Origin: an uncultured Pelagibacteraceae bacterium
GTDB taxonomy: Bacteria; Pseudomonadota; Alphaproteobacteria; Pelagibacterales; Pelagibacteraceae
Assembly: GCA_902599335.1 (NCBI GenBank)
Contig: CACKFA010000002.1
Location: 124,001-188,000, forward strand
Length of the DNA: 64,000 nucleotides
Reading direction: 5' to 3'
The translations under genes were made by a program, and so were the position numbers. The notes under the pieces were generated by a model. That model saw only the letters and a program-made list of their open reading frames with translations, ran no database searches and was not told where the DNA came from. Positions 45,174 to 54,718 of the stretch are shown here, one piece after another (position 1 is the stretch's first letter; each line of letters begins with the position of its first letter).

Positions 45174-46358
45174 ATGCAAAAATTTAAATCAGTTGAAGAA
45201 TTAGTTAATCAGCTGAAACCTGAAAAACCAGTTTACTGTATTAGAAAGAATTCTATTAAATCTGCTGTTAAATTTTTCCTGAACAAATTTCCAGGTAAAA
45301 TTTTATATGCAGTTAAAACTAATCCACACCCAGAGGTAATCAAAACAATCATGGAAAGTGGAGTTGAGCAATTTGATGTTGCTTCAATTGAGGAAATTAA
45401 AAATATTAGAACTTTTAGCAATACAGCTAAATGCTCTTTTATGCATACTGTTAAAAGCAGAGAAAGTATAAAAGAAGCATATTTTAATTATGGTGTAAAA
45501 ACTTTTTCATTAGATACTAAAGATGAACTGATTAAAATAATTGAAAGTACAAATAATGCTAAAGATTTAGAGTTATTTGTAAGAGTAGCTGTTTCAAATG
45601 AACATGCAGAAATTGATTTATCAAAAAAATTTGGTGCTTTAACCTCAGAAGCAATTGGTTTGTTAAGACTTGTAAAACAACATGCTAAAAAGATTGGTTT
45701 AAGTTTTCATGTTGGTTCACAATGTATGCATCCAATTTCTTATTCAAAAGGAATTAGTGAAATTGGAAATATAATTAAAAAGACAAAAATTATTCCAGAT
45801 TACATTAATGTAGGTGGAGGTTTCCCTACAATCTATCCTGACTTAATTCCACAATCTTTAGGTAGTTATTTTAATGAAATAAATAAGAGTTTAGAAAACT
45901 TAAAGCTTGAAAAAATTCCTGAAATTATTTGTGAGCCTGGCAGAGCTATAGTTGCTGAAAGTGGTTCAACAGTTGTAAGAGTTAATTTAAGGAAAAAACA
46001 AAAGCTTTATATTAATGATGGTACTTACGGTACTCTTTTTGATGCTGGTACACCAAACATTGTATTCCCATCTAGAATGATTAAAGAAAATTCTAATAAA
46101 ATAATTTCAAAAAAATTAACTGCTTTTGATTTCTTTGGACCTACATGTGATAGCATGGATTATATGAAAGGTCCTTTTTTGCTTCCAAATAATATTAAAG
46201 AAAATGATTATATTGAACTTGGTCAACTTGGGGCATACGGATTAACATTTAGAACTCAGTTTAATGGTTATTACTCAAATGAAATTTATGAAGTTGAAGA
46301 TAACCCAATAATGACAATGTATGATAAAGACATTAACAAAGCTAACATGGTAGCTTAA
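45174..46358 (+). CDS. ornithine/lysine decarboxylase, alanine-racemase (type III) fold
   Basis: 394 residues from the ATG at 45174, chosen because GGAGG lies 8 bases upstream; the frame is open further up to 45051 but that part is low-complexity and lacks a binding site. PLP Lys48 lies in YAVKTN, HVGSQC and GGGFP contact the phosphate, Glu254 in CEPGRA holds the pyridine nitrogen, and Cys325 in GPTCDSMD comes from the partner subunit. This is the ODC/LODC family that makes putrescine (or cadaverine). Its stop overlaps the next start (TAATG), linking it to the deoxyhypusine-synthase-like gene. Confidence 0.9.
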   Translation: MQKFKSVEELVNQLKPEKPVYCIRKNSIKSAVKFFLNKFPGKILYAVKTNPHPEVIKTIMESGVEQFDVASIEEIKNIRTFSNTAKCSFMHTVKSRESIKEAYFNYGVKTFSLDTKDELIKIIESTNNAKDLELFVRVAVSNEHAEIDLSKKFGALTSEAIGLLRLVKQHAKKIGLSFHVGSQCMHPISYSKGISEIGNIIKKTKIIPDYINVGGGFPTIYPDLIPQSLGSYFNEINKSLENLKLEKIPEIICEPGRAIVAESGSTVVRVNLRKKQKLYINDGTYGTLFDAGTPNIVFPSRMIKENSNKIISKKLTAFDFFGPTCDSMDYMKGPFLLPNNIKENDYIELGQLGAYGLTFRTQFNGYYSNEIYEVEDNPIMTMYDKDINKANMVA

Positions 46359-47401
46359 TGTCGAGTCAAAAAAATCCAGGTCATAACAGTAAAAGAGATT
46401 TCTTAAAAAATCCTGTTGAGCATATCGATATAACTTCTTTCGACTCTAGAAAAATTATATCCTCAATGGAAAAAATGTCATTTGTTTCTAGAGAAACAGC
46501 AAATGCTGCTAATATTTATAACGAGATGCTTAAAGATAAAGATTGTACAATTTTCCTTACTTTAGCAGGCTCTACTTCGGCAGCTGGATGCATGAATATT
46601 TATAAAGATTTAGTTAAATATAATATGGTAGATGCAATCGTTGCAACAGGTGCCTCAATAGTAGATATGGATTTTTTTGAAGCTCTTGGTTTTAAACATT
46701 ACCAAGGTTCACAATTTCAAGATGATACTGAGCTGAGGAATAACTATATAGATAGAATTTACGATACCTATATAGATGAAGAAGAGCTTCAAATGTGTGA
46801 TAAAATCATATGTGAAATCGCAAATAACTTAGAAGCGAGAAGCTATACTTCAAGAGAGTTCATTTGTGAAATGGGAAAATATTTAAAGAATAACTCAAAG
46901 AAAAAAGACTCTTTGATTGAAACCGCTTTTGACAACAATGTTCCTATCTTCTGCCCTGCTTTTACCGACTCAAGTGCAGGATTCGGGTTAGTTATGCATC
47001 AAGAACAAAATCCAAAAAAACATATGACGATAGACTCGGTTAGAGAATTTAGAGAACTAACAGAAATTAAAATCAAATCTAAAGGTTCTGGATTATTTAT
47101 GATTGGTGGTGGTGTGCCTAAAAACTTTATTCAAGATACTGTAATTTGTGCTGAACTATTAGGAAAAGATGTAGACATGCATAAATATGCTGTTCAAATT
47201 ACTGTTGCTGATAGTAGAGACGGTGCTTGTAGTAGCTCCACATTAAAAGAAGCAAGTTCATGGGGAAAAGTAGATATTACAAAAGAACAGATGGTGTTTG
47301 CAGAAGCAACTAGTGTTTTACCATTGATAGCAAGTGATGCTTATCATAAGGGTGAGTGGAAAAATAGAACAAGAAAAAACTTTACTAAAATTTTTGAATA
47401 A
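46358..47401 (+). CDS. deoxyhypusine-synthase-like protein, likely polyamine aminobutyl/aminopropyl transferase
   Basis: 347 residues of the deoxyhypusine synthase fold. LTLAGSTSAAG and VDAIVATGASIVDMDF match the NAD-binding regions, and Lys304 in ASSWGKVD lines up with the Lys that forms the covalent imine intermediate in the eukaryotic enzyme. Bacteria lack eIF5A, so the protein target is absent. The plant and some bacterial relatives act as homospermidine synthases, moving an aminobutyl group from spermidine to putrescine. Lying between ornithine decarboxylase (1-base overlap) and a ureohydrolase (2-base gap), it most likely modifies a diamine or agmatine. The exact product is an inference. 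Confidence 0.85.
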   Translation: MSSQKNPGHNSKRDFLKNPVEHIDITSFDSRKIISSMEKMSFVSRETANAANIYNEMLKDKDCTIFLTLAGSTSAAGCMNIYKDLVKYNMVDAIVATGASIVDMDFFEALGFKHYQGSQFQDDTELRNNYIDRIYDTYIDEEELQMCDKIICEIANNLEARSYTSREFICEMGKYLKNNSKKKDSLIETAFDNNVPIFCPAFTDSSAGFGLVMHQEQNPKKHMTIDSVREFRELTEIKIKSKGSGLFMIGGGVPKNFIQDTVICAELLGKDVDMHKYAVQITVADSRDGACSSSTLKEASSWGKVDITKEQMVFAEATSVLPLIASDAYHKGEWKNRTRKNFTKIFE

Positions 47402-47403
47402 AA

Positions 47404-48279
47404 TTGAAATATCTATCAAATAAAAACGGGTTTTTAGGAATTGATAATAAATTTAGCTTTAAAGAAAAAGCTGTAATTGTTCCATTTGGTTTAGAAAAAA
47501 CAGTCAGTTATGGAGGAGGAACAAAAAATGGACCTAAAGAAATTATAAAAGCATCTCATCAGGTTGAGCTGTATGATGAAGAGCTTAATTGCGAACCTTA
47601 TAAAAAAATAGGTATTAAAACTTTAAAACCATTTAAAATTGATAAAAATATCAAAAAAGCACTGAATAAAATCTCTAATATTAATAAAGAAATTTTAAAT
47701 AAAAAACTCTTTCCAATGACTTTGGGTGGAGAGCATTCAATAACTCCTGGATGTATTGTTCCTTTTACTAAAAAATATAAAAAAATTTGTCTGTTACATT
47801 TTGATGCTCATGCAGATTTACGTCAAAGTTATAATGGAGAAAAATTTTCACATGCCTCAGCTATTAGAAGGTGTCTGGATTATAAAAACGTTTCGTTAAT
47901 TTCATTTGGCATAAGAAATATCTCGGAAAGTGAAATCCCATTTTTAAAAAAAAATTCTTCAAGAATAAATATTTTTTGGGCGAAAGATAAAAAAAAATGG
48001 AATTTGTCTAAATTTAAAAAACTAATTAAAAATAAAACTGTTTATCTTACATTTGATGTAGATGGGCTAGATTCAAGTATTATGCCTGCAACTGGTACAC
48101 CTGAACCAGGAGGACTTTTGTGGGATGAAACATTGGATATAATAAGAATTGCAGCTAAAAACTCGAAAATTGTTGGTGCAGATATTAATGAACTGTCTCC
48201 AATTAAAGGATTTAATTCTTATAATTTTCTTGTTGCAAAGCTAGCTTATAAAATCTTGTCTTATAAATTTTTATATTAA
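47404..48279 (+). CDS. speB: agmatinase-family ureohydrolase
   Basis: 291 residues of the arginase/agmatinase fold. The binuclear manganese ligands are present: GGEHSITPG (His), LLHFDAHADLR (Asp-x-His-x-Asp) and LTFDVDGLDSS (Asp-x-Asp), plus TGTPEPGGL. It removes urea from a guanidino group, most simply agmatine to putrescine. The start is a TTG at 47404, two bases after the previous stop, so translation is probably coupled. No arginine decarboxylase lies nearby, which leaves open whether the substrate is agmatine or an aminopropyl/aminobutyl derivative made by the preceding enzyme. The stop shares TTAA with the convergent gene. Confidence 0.85.
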   Translation: MKYLSNKNGFLGIDNKFSFKEKAVIVPFGLEKTVSYGGGTKNGPKEIIKASHQVELYDEELNCEPYKKIGIKTLKPFKIDKNIKKALNKISNINKEILNKKLFPMTLGGEHSITPGCIVPFTKKYKKICLLHFDAHADLRQSYNGEKFSHASAIRRCLDYKNVSLISFGIRNISESEIPFLKKNSSRINIFWAKDKKKWNLSKFKKLIKNKTVYLTFDVDGLDSSIMPATGTPEPGGLLWDETLDIIRIAAKNSKIVGADINELSPIKGFNSYNFLVAKLAYKILSYKFLY

Positions 48280-48830
48280 ACTTTAATTGGTTTAATAATT
48301 TTCAATAACATTCTAAACGGTATCAACATTATTAGAGCAACTAAAACTTTTACTGCTAAATCTCCTAGAGATAAAGTAACCCAAGGTACTCCTGTTGCAT
48401 AAAATGATATTGAGAAAAATAAAAATGTGTCAACTGTTGATCCAATCAAAGATGAAGTAAGTGGAGCTACAAACCACTCTTTTTTTCTTAATCGATCAAA
48501 AATTTGAATATCTAATAATTGAGCAGTAATAAAAGCTACCCCTGATCCTATTGCAATTCTGACAGATATTAAATCTGCAAAATCAGTTGAGAATAACAAT
48601 GTAAAAATAATTCCTATTAAAAAGCCCAAATATACAATTTGCCTTGCTAATAATTTTCCATAAGACCTATTTGCTAAATCTGTTATTAAAAAAGCTATTG
48701 GATAACTAAAAGCTCCATAAGTTAAAATCTCATTTAATCCAAAATAGTTTATTGGGAACTGAACTAAATAATTAGAAGATAATACAACAACCCCCATCAT
48801 TATTGACAGGGTGATAAATAATTTGTTCAT
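48276..48830 (-). CDS. VUT-family transporter (YhhQ type, putative queuosine precursor uptake)
   Basis: 184 residues with six hydrophobic segments. FITAQLLDIQIFDRLR and SSLIGSTVDTFLFFSISF are the signature of the VUT/YhhQ family, whose E. coli member imports the queuosine precursors preQ0/preQ1. The start overlaps the rpmB stop as TAATG, so it is co-translated with ribosomal protein L28. Import of a tRNA-modification precursor would suit the translational context, but the specificity is inferred. Confidence 0.87.
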   Translation of the reverse strand: MNKLFITLSIMMGVVVLSSNYLVQFPINYFGLNEILTYGAFSYPIAFLITDLANRSYGKLLARQIVYLGFLIGIIFTLLFSTDFADLISVRIAIGSGVAFITAQLLDIQIFDRLRKKEWFVAPLTSSLIGSTVDTFLFFSISFYATGVPWVTLSLGDLAVKVLVALIMLIPFRMLLKIIKPIKV

Positions 48831-49141
48831 TAAGCTGATTTAGCTACAGGTTTCTTTTTAAAAGGGGATTTAATTAAAACTACTTTTTTCAACTTTTTTA
48901 ATCTAGGAGATAAATTTTTATTTTTTACAGTTTTTAAAAATTCATCAAAACTCCCTTTTTTGTCAACTGATCTTACACCTGAATTGCTTACAGTAAGTTT
49001 TAAACTTCTTCCAGTAAGCTCACTTGTAAATTTTACTTTTTTAAGATTCGGTAAAAATCTTCTTTTAGTCTTGTTGTTAGCATGACTAACATTATGACCT
49101 TTCATAGGAATTTTACCGGTAAGTTCACATTTTTTTGACAT
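48830..49141 (-). CDS. rpmB: 50S ribosomal protein L28
   Basis: 103 residues from the ATG at 49141. It begins [23 protein letters not shown], the L28 signature, followed by KRRFLPNL and a basic tail of about 30 residues typical of alphaproteobacterial L28. The frame is open upstream to 49243 but would run into pyrD and lacks L28 homology, and the promoter at 49154-49182 lies inside that stretch, so the short form is right. It is followed immediately by the VUT gene. Confidence 0.95.
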   Translation of the reverse strand: MSKKCELTGKIPMKGHNVSHANNKTKRRFLPNLKKVKFTSELTGRSLKLTVSNSGVRSVDKKGSFDEFLKTVKNKNLSPRLKKLKKVVLIKSPFKKKPVAKSA

Positions 49142-49153
49142 AATAACAGTGCC

Positions 49154-49182
49154 TATATAAGGGGAGATATTGAAGGCGTCAA
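49154..49182 (-). promoter_or_regulatory. sigma-70-type promoter of rpmB
   Basis: On the minus strand, TTGACG (complement of 49177-49182) and TATATA (complement of 49154-49159) are separated by exactly 17 bases. It is among the best housekeeping promoter matches in the window. The predicted start point near 49147 leaves only about 6 bases before the ATG at 49141, so the mRNA would be nearly leaderless. Confidence 0.72.
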
Positions 49183-49193
49183 GTTTAATACAT

Positions 49194-50246
49194 TTAAGAA
49201 ACAGTTTTATTTCCCACAATTTCTGTGAAATTTTTGACACCATCTCTTATTAGTAATTCTTTTAGGTCCTTTTTAATCATTCCAGCAATATTGGGTCCTT
49301 GAAATACCATGCCGGTATACAACTGAACATAATCTGCTCCTAATAAAAACTTGTCATAAGCTGCTTTACCAGAGTCAACACCACCTACTCCAATTATTTT
49401 AATTTTACCTTTTATTAAATTATAGAATTTACTTATTAAAAGATTTGATTTTTTCTCAATAGGTTTTCCAGATAAACCACCTTTTTGATGTCTCTGTATA
49501 TTTTGAAGTGTTTCCCGAGAAGATTCGGAAGTATTTGAAATTATTATTGCGCTTATTTCATTTTCTAAAAGTATTTCTGAAATTAAGTCAATTTGATTTT
49601 CATTTATATCTGGTGAAATTTTTACAGCTATAGGAATTTCAGTTTTTAATTGTTTTTTTTTCTCTGATATAGATTTTAATAACTCTTTTAATTTATTCTC
49701 ATCATGAAAGTTTCTTAGATTTTCAGTATTTGGTGACGAAATATTAATTGTAATATAATCTGCAACTTCAGAAAATTTTTCTAATCCAATTAAATAATCA
49801 TTCAATCTATCATTAGAATCTTTGTTTGGACCTACATTTACACCAAGCACACCTAGTTTTTTATTAGATTTTATTCTGTTTAATATTGTATCTGATCCGT
49901 GGTTGTTAAAACCTAACCTATTAATTAATGCTTGATCTTCTACCAATCTAAATACTCTTGGTTTTTCATTTCCATATTGTTTTAATGGAGTAACTGTACC
50001 TACTTCAACAAATCCAAAACCCAGCTTAAATAAAGGGTTATATACCTCTGCATTCTTATCAAAACCTGCAGCAATACCGATAGGATTATCAAGATCTTGA
50101 TTAAATAATTTTGTTTTTAAAATTGGATCGTTTTTGTTTTCATCAAATATATTTGAAACTAAATTGAGTTTGAGTGATTGAATTGCTAAAAAATGTGCTC
50201 TTTCAGGATCTATTTTAAATATTAAAGATCTTAAATTTGAATACAT
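49194..50246 (-). CDS. pyrD: dihydroorotate dehydrogenase (quinone), class 2
   Basis: 350 residues, the length of the membrane-associated class 2 enzyme. The N-terminal helix region ([10 protein letters not shown]) binds quinone. FMN-site motifs include [32 protein letters not shown] with the Ser-containing loop and [14 protein letters not shown]. It oxidises dihydroorotate to orotate in pyrimidine synthesis. Its start shares one base with the lysS stop, so the two form an operon. Confidence 0.95.
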   Translation of the reverse strand: MYSNLRSLIFKIDPERAHFLAIQSLKLNLVSNIFDENKNDPILKTKLFNQDLDNPIGIAAGFDKNAEVYNPLFKLGFGFVEVGTVTPLKQYGNEKPRVFRLVEDQALINRLGFNNHGSDTILNRIKSNKKLGVLGVNVGPNKDSNDRLNDYLIGLEKFSEVADYITINISSPNTENLRNFHDENKLKELLKSISEKKKQLKTEIPIAVKISPDINENQIDLISEILLENEISAIIISNTSESSRETLQNIQRHQKGGLSGKPIEKKSNLLISKFYNLIKGKIKIIGVGGVDSGKAAYDKFLLGADYVQLYTGMVFQGPNIAGMIKKDLKELLIRDGVKNFTEIVGNKTVS

Positions 50247-51808
50247 TATTTCAATTTACTAATTATCAATTCTTTTGTTTCGTTAACACCGAAAAAACTT
50301 ATAAAAAAACCCATTCTAGGTCCATTTTCATCTCCAAACACCACTTCATAAATTAACTTAAACCAATCTCTTAAGTTTTCTGCATACCCATTTTCTTTGC
50401 CTGTTGAATAAATTAATGTTTGTATATCCTCTGGAGACATTTGGTCATTACAGTTTTCTAAAGTTTTAACTAAGGCTTGTAGAGCTAATTTTTCATTTTC
50501 AGATGGATTTTTATATTTTTTTTGAGCCTTAATAACATCATTAAAATACTTAATTGCATAACCAACTAGTCCATCAAAAATCGGAAAATTTTTTTCATGA
50601 ATATTAGATTTGTATTTTTTAACAAACTTCCATAATAAATCTTTGTTATCAGCGTTACTTGTTTCAACTAAATTCAACAACATAGAAAAGGTCATAATCA
50701 TCTCTTCTTTTGGAATATGTCCATTATGAACATGCCAAACAGGATTCATTACCAATTGTTGTTCAGTTTGTTTTTTTGATTTTTCAATATTATCAAGGTA
50801 CTCATCTACAGCTTTAGGAACTATTTCTTTATAAAGTTTTTTTGCTCTTTTTGGATTTTGATACATGTATAAAGATAAGCTTTCGGGTGAAGCATATTTT
50901 AACCATTGGTCGATAGTAATACCATTTCCTTTTGATTTTGAAATTTTTTCACCCTTTTCATCAAGAAATAATTCATAAGCAAATCCAGATGGATGTTTTT
51001 TACCAATTAAATTTATTATTTTGGTCGATAAAATTGCACTCTCAATAAGGTCTTTTCCATACATTTCAAAATCTATATCTAGAGCATACCATCTCATTGC
51101 CCAATCAACTTTCCATTGTAATTTACAATTTCCATCCAAAATACTAGATTCTAATTTTTTACCTTTATTATCAAAAATTATTTTAGAATTTTTTTTATCA
51201 ATTTCTATAACTGGAATTTCGAGGACATGACCTGTATCTGGACAAATTGGTAGAAAGGGGCAGTAAGTTTGCTGACGTTCTTTGCCTAAAGTTGGAAGTA
51301 TAATGTTCATTATACCATCGTAATTTTCTAAAATAATTTTTAAAGTTGGGTTGAAAAAACCACCTTTATATAAAGATGTCGAACTTTTAAAACTGTATTT
51401 AAAATTAAAACTATTTAAAAAATCTTTTAACATTTCATTATTATGCTCTCCAAAACTTGCAAATTTTTCAAATGGATCAGGAACTTGTGTTAATGGTTTA
51501 TGTAAGTTTTTGTTTAGTAATTCCTGATTAGGAACATTGTCAGGAACTTTTCTTAAACCATCCATATCATCAGAAAAAGTAATTATCTCAGTTGGTAAAT
51601 CTGTAAGTTGCTTTAAGGCATTAACCATCATCGAAGTCCTTGCAACTTCGCCAAATGTTCCGATATGAGGAAGGCCACTTGGACCATATCCTGTTTGAAG
51701 GGTAATTTTCCCTTTTTTATCAATAAATGATTTTCTCTCACGAAGCATTTTTTTGGCTTCAACGAAAGGCCAAGCACTTGTTTTGTCTAAAATTTCTTTT
51801 TTAATCAC
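50246..51808 (-). CDS. lysS: lysyl-tRNA synthetase, class I
   Basis: 520 residues of the class I type, which alphaproteobacteria and archaea use instead of the common class II LysRS. The HIGH-like HIGT lies at 48-51 in GPSGLPHIGTFGE and the KMSKS-like KISKSKG near 284-290. The C-terminal helix bundle ends at SKLK. It charges tRNA-Lys. It is the first gene of the lysS-pyrD pair; 91 bases separate it from the divergent trkH. Confidence 0.95.
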   Translation of the reverse strand: MIKKEILDKTSAWPFVEAKKMLRERKSFIDKKGKITLQTGYGPSGLPHIGTFGEVARTSMMVNALKQLTDLPTEIITFSDDMDGLRKVPDNVPNQELLNKNLHKPLTQVPDPFEKFASFGEHNNEMLKDFLNSFNFKYSFKSSTSLYKGGFFNPTLKIILENYDGIMNIILPTLGKERQQTYCPFLPICPDTGHVLEIPVIEIDKKNSKIIFDNKGKKLESSILDGNCKLQWKVDWAMRWYALDIDFEMYGKDLIESAILSTKIINLIGKKHPSGFAYELFLDEKGEKISKSKGNGITIDQWLKYASPESLSLYMYQNPKRAKKLYKEIVPKAVDEYLDNIEKSKKQTEQQLVMNPVWHVHNGHIPKEEMIMTFSMLLNLVETSNADNKDLLWKFVKKYKSNIHEKNFPIFDGLVGYAIKYFNDVIKAQKKYKNPSENEKLALQALVKTLENCNDQMSPEDIQTLIYSTGKENGYAENLRDWFKLIYEVVFGDENGPRMGFFISFFGVNETKELIISKLK

Positions 51809-51899
51809 GAATATATCTTTTATAAAAATCTTAAATTGGCGATTTTATTAATTCTTATAGAGTTGAAATTTATTTACCATAAAATAATGTTCTTTCAAA

Positions 51900-53339
51900 A
51901 TGTCTAATTATAAAACTGTTTTTTTTACACTAGGAATTTTGCAAATAATTTTAGGGATCTCAATGTTCATCCCTATAATTGCACAATTTATTTATTCAGA
52001 AATAGATTCATCATTTTTTGGTGCATCTATTGTTACTATAATTTTTGGATCATTATTTTTTCTTTCAAATCTAGACCACAACAAAAAATTAAATTTGCAA
52101 CAAGCATTTTTATTAACTGCCTTATCATGGTTAAGTATTGCTATTTTTGGATCTTTACCATTTATATTTTCGACTATTGAACTTTCAATTACTGATGCTT
52201 TTTTTGAGAGCATGTCTGGTATTACAACAACAGGATCTACAATTATTTCAAACTTAGAGAATACACCAAAAGGCATTCTATTGTGGAGAGCAATACTTCA
52301 GTGGTTGGGTGGTATTGGTATAATTGTAATGGCAATTACCCTAATGCCTATAATGAATGTTGGTGGTATGCAATTATTTAAAATTTCTAGCAGTGACTCA
52401 TCAGAAAAAATTCTTCCTAAATCGAAAGAAATAGCTTTAAGACTTATTTATATTTATTCAGGTCTAACTGGTCTTTGTGCATTATCATATTGGATATTTG
52501 GAATGGGAAAATTTGATAGTTTAACTCATTCTATGACTACTATTGCTACAGGTGGATTTTCTAATTATAATCAATCAATCGGATATTTTAACAGTGTTCC
52601 TATAGAAATATCGTCGATGATTTTTATAATTTTAGGAAGTATTCCATTTATTGCATATATTAAATTTATTAGTGGTAATAAAAAAATATTTTTAAACGAT
52701 ATTCAAATCAGAACATTTATTAAAATAATAATTATAAGCATTATTATATTATCAATTTATTTATTATTTAATAATAACGGAAACTTTAGTTTAAGATCTA
52801 TTTTTTTTAATACAATTTCAATATTGACTGGAACAGGTTATGTAAATGCTGAATTCGACGGTTGGGGAAGTTTTCCTATAACAATATTTCTTGCATTAAT
52901 GTTTATTGGGGGCTGTGCCGGATCAACTACTTGTGGAGTCAAAATTTTTAGAATTCAAATTTTATATTTATTCATTTTAAATCAATTAAAAAAAATTATA
53001 TATCCCAAAGGAATATTTGTTATTAAATATGATCAAGGATCTGTTGATGATAAATTTATTGCATCAATAATTTCATTTATTTATTTTTACTTTGTTATTT
53101 TTTTTATTTTAGCTGCATTATTATCATTAACAGGTCTCGATTTTATAACTGCCATTTCTGGAGCGGCAACATCAATATCAAATGTTGGTCCTGGTTTAGG
53201 TCCTATAATAGGACCTAATGGAGATTTTTCATCTTTGCCCGATATTTCTAAATGGATCTTAACTGTAGGTATGATTTTAGGTAGACTTGAGTTGTTTGCA
53301 ATATTAGTATTGTTCTTACCATCTTTTTGGAGAAATTAA
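51900..53339 (+). CDS. trkH: TrkH-type potassium uptake protein
   Basis: 479 residues with about ten to twelve membrane segments and the four-fold selectivity-filter pattern: TTTGSTII, TIATGGFSNYN, SILTGTGYVNAEF and ISNVGPGLG each contain the filter Gly. It forms the K+ (or Na+-driven K+) channel subunit that works with the cytosolic TrkA regulator, whose gene is not in the window. The end overlaps the ribosome-binding site of the following MFS gene, implying coupling. Confidence 0.93.
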   Translation: MSNYKTVFFTLGILQIILGISMFIPIIAQFIYSEIDSSFFGASIVTIIFGSLFFLSNLDHNKKLNLQQAFLLTALSWLSIAIFGSLPFIFSTIELSITDAFFESMSGITTTGSTIISNLENTPKGILLWRAILQWLGGIGIIVMAITLMPIMNVGGMQLFKISSSDSSEKILPKSKEIALRLIYIYSGLTGLCALSYWIFGMGKFDSLTHSMTTIATGGFSNYNQSIGYFNSVPIEISSMIFIILGSIPFIAYIKFISGNKKIFLNDIQIRTFIKIIIISIIILSIYLLFNNNGNFSLRSIFFNTISILTGTGYVNAEFDGWGSFPITIFLALMFIGGCAGSTTCGVKIFRIQILYLFILNQLKKIIYPKGIFVIKYDQGSVDDKFIASIISFIYFYFVIFFILAALLSLTGLDFITAISGAATSISNVGPGLGPIIGPNGDFSSLPDISKWILTVGMILGRLELFAILVLFLPSFWRN

Positions 53340-53341
53340 TT

Positions 53342-54718
53342 ATGTCTGAAACAAAGAAACAAACATGGCTTGATTCTCTTGCAGTTTATAAAGATATTCG
53401 AATGGTAAGAATTCTTTTATTAGGTGCAATAAGTGGATTTCCATGGGTGTTAATTGCAAGCAGCTTAAGTCTTTGGCTTAAAGAAGAAGGTCTTAGTAGA
53501 TCAACAATTGGATGGGCAGGTTTAATTTTTGGAGTATATGCTTTCAATTATTTGTGGGCTCCCATTATAGATAGAATTCAAATTCCAATACTAACAAAAA
53601 AATTAGGTCATAGAAGAGGATGGATAGTTTTGATGCAATTAATTATTTTGTTAAGTCTTGTTGTTTGGAGTGTGATTAATCCAACTGAAAATTTGGCTTT
53701 ATTAATTACTGTAGGTTTAATTATTGCCATCGCGTCAGCAACCCAAGATATAACTGTAGATGCATTAAGAATTGAACAGATAAGTGAAAATGAAGGAAAA
53801 TCAATGGCTGCTGGTGCAGCTATGGCTGTTGTTGGTTGGTGGACAGGTTATAAATTAGGTGGAGTTGTTGCTTTATTCACAGCAGAATTTTTTGAAAACC
53901 TAGGGGTGGCTGACTACTGGCAAGCTACTTTTTTAATTTTAGGTATTTTAATAATTTTAATGAATATTGGATTAATGTTTGTTCATGAACCTATAGAGAC
54001 AAACAGACAAGCAAAACAGAGAGAAACAGACAAATTAATTGAAGGTAAACTTGGATCTAGCAATATTATTACAAACTTTATCGCATATATTACAGGAACT
54101 ATAGGCGGACCTATTATTAGTTTTTTTAGAAAAAATGGTTTTGCCATTGCAGCCGGAATTTTAGGATTTGTTTTCTTGTTTAAGATAGGTGAGGCATTTA
54201 TGGGAAGAATGTCTATTGTTTTTTATAAAGAAATTGGTTTCTCCAAAGGTCAAATTGCAATTTATTCAAAAGGACTTGGCTGGATAACAACAGTTGTATT
54301 TACTTTGTTGGGTGGAGTAATGGCCATGAGAGCTGGAACAATTAAAACTATGTTCTTTGCTGGTGGGTTAATGGCTATAACCAATCTTTTATTTGCAGTT
54401 TTAGCATGGACTGGAAAATCAGAAATTTTATTTGCAATTGCGGTTATAGCTGATGATATCACAGCAGCTTTTGCAACTGTAGCATTTGTTGCATTTATAT
54501 CATTACTAGTTGATAGAACTTATACAGCCACACAATATGCATTGCTTGCTTCAATTGGTACTGCTGGTCGTACTACTTTAGCTTCATCATCAGGAGCTTT
54601 AGTGGACTGGTTAAACGGAGATTGGGGAACATTTTTTGTTTTAACAACTATAATGGTGATACCATCATTAATTTTTTTGTATTTAATTAGAAACAAAATT
54701 AAAATTGGTGCAAAATAA
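53342..54718 (+). CDS. MFS transporter, AmpG-like
   Basis: 458 residues from the ATG at 53342, chosen because GGAG lies 9 bases upstream inside the end of trkH; an in-frame TTG five codons earlier is less likely. Twelve membrane helices are visible, with a central charged loop near residue 220. LGHRRGWIVLMQL and ATQDITVDALRIEQ are typical of the AmpG/PAT family, which imports anhydro-muropeptides. Together with amgK-murU elsewhere in this window, muropeptide recycling is plausible. AT-1-type acetyl-CoA transporters share the fold, so the substrate is not certain. Confidence 0.82.
   Translation: MSETKKQTWLDSLAVYKDIRMVRILLLGAISGFPWVLIASSLSLWLKEEGLSRSTIGWAGLIFGVYAFNYLWAPIIDRIQIPILTKKLGHRRGWIVLMQLIILLSLVVWSVINPTENLALLITVGLIIAIASATQDITVDALRIEQISENEGKSMAAGAAMAVVGWWTGYKLGGVVALFTAEFFENLGVADYWQATFLILGILIILMNIGLMFVHEPIETNRQAKQRETDKLIEGKLGSSNIITNFIAYITGTIGGPIISFFRKNGFAIAAGILGFVFLFKIGEAFMGRMSIVFYKEIGFSKGQIAIYSKGLGWITTVVFTLLGGVMAMRAGTIKTMFFAGGLMAITNLLFAVLAWTGKSEILFAIAVIADDITAAFATVAFVAFISLLVDRTYTATQYALLASIGTAGRTTLASSSGALVDWLNGDWGTFFVLTTIMVIPSLIFLYLIRNKIKIGAK

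Noticed and set aside
49142..49243. 34-residue N-terminal extension of L28
   Set aside because: It would overlap pyrD and span the strong promoter at 49154-49182; L28 proteins begin at the MSKKCE position.
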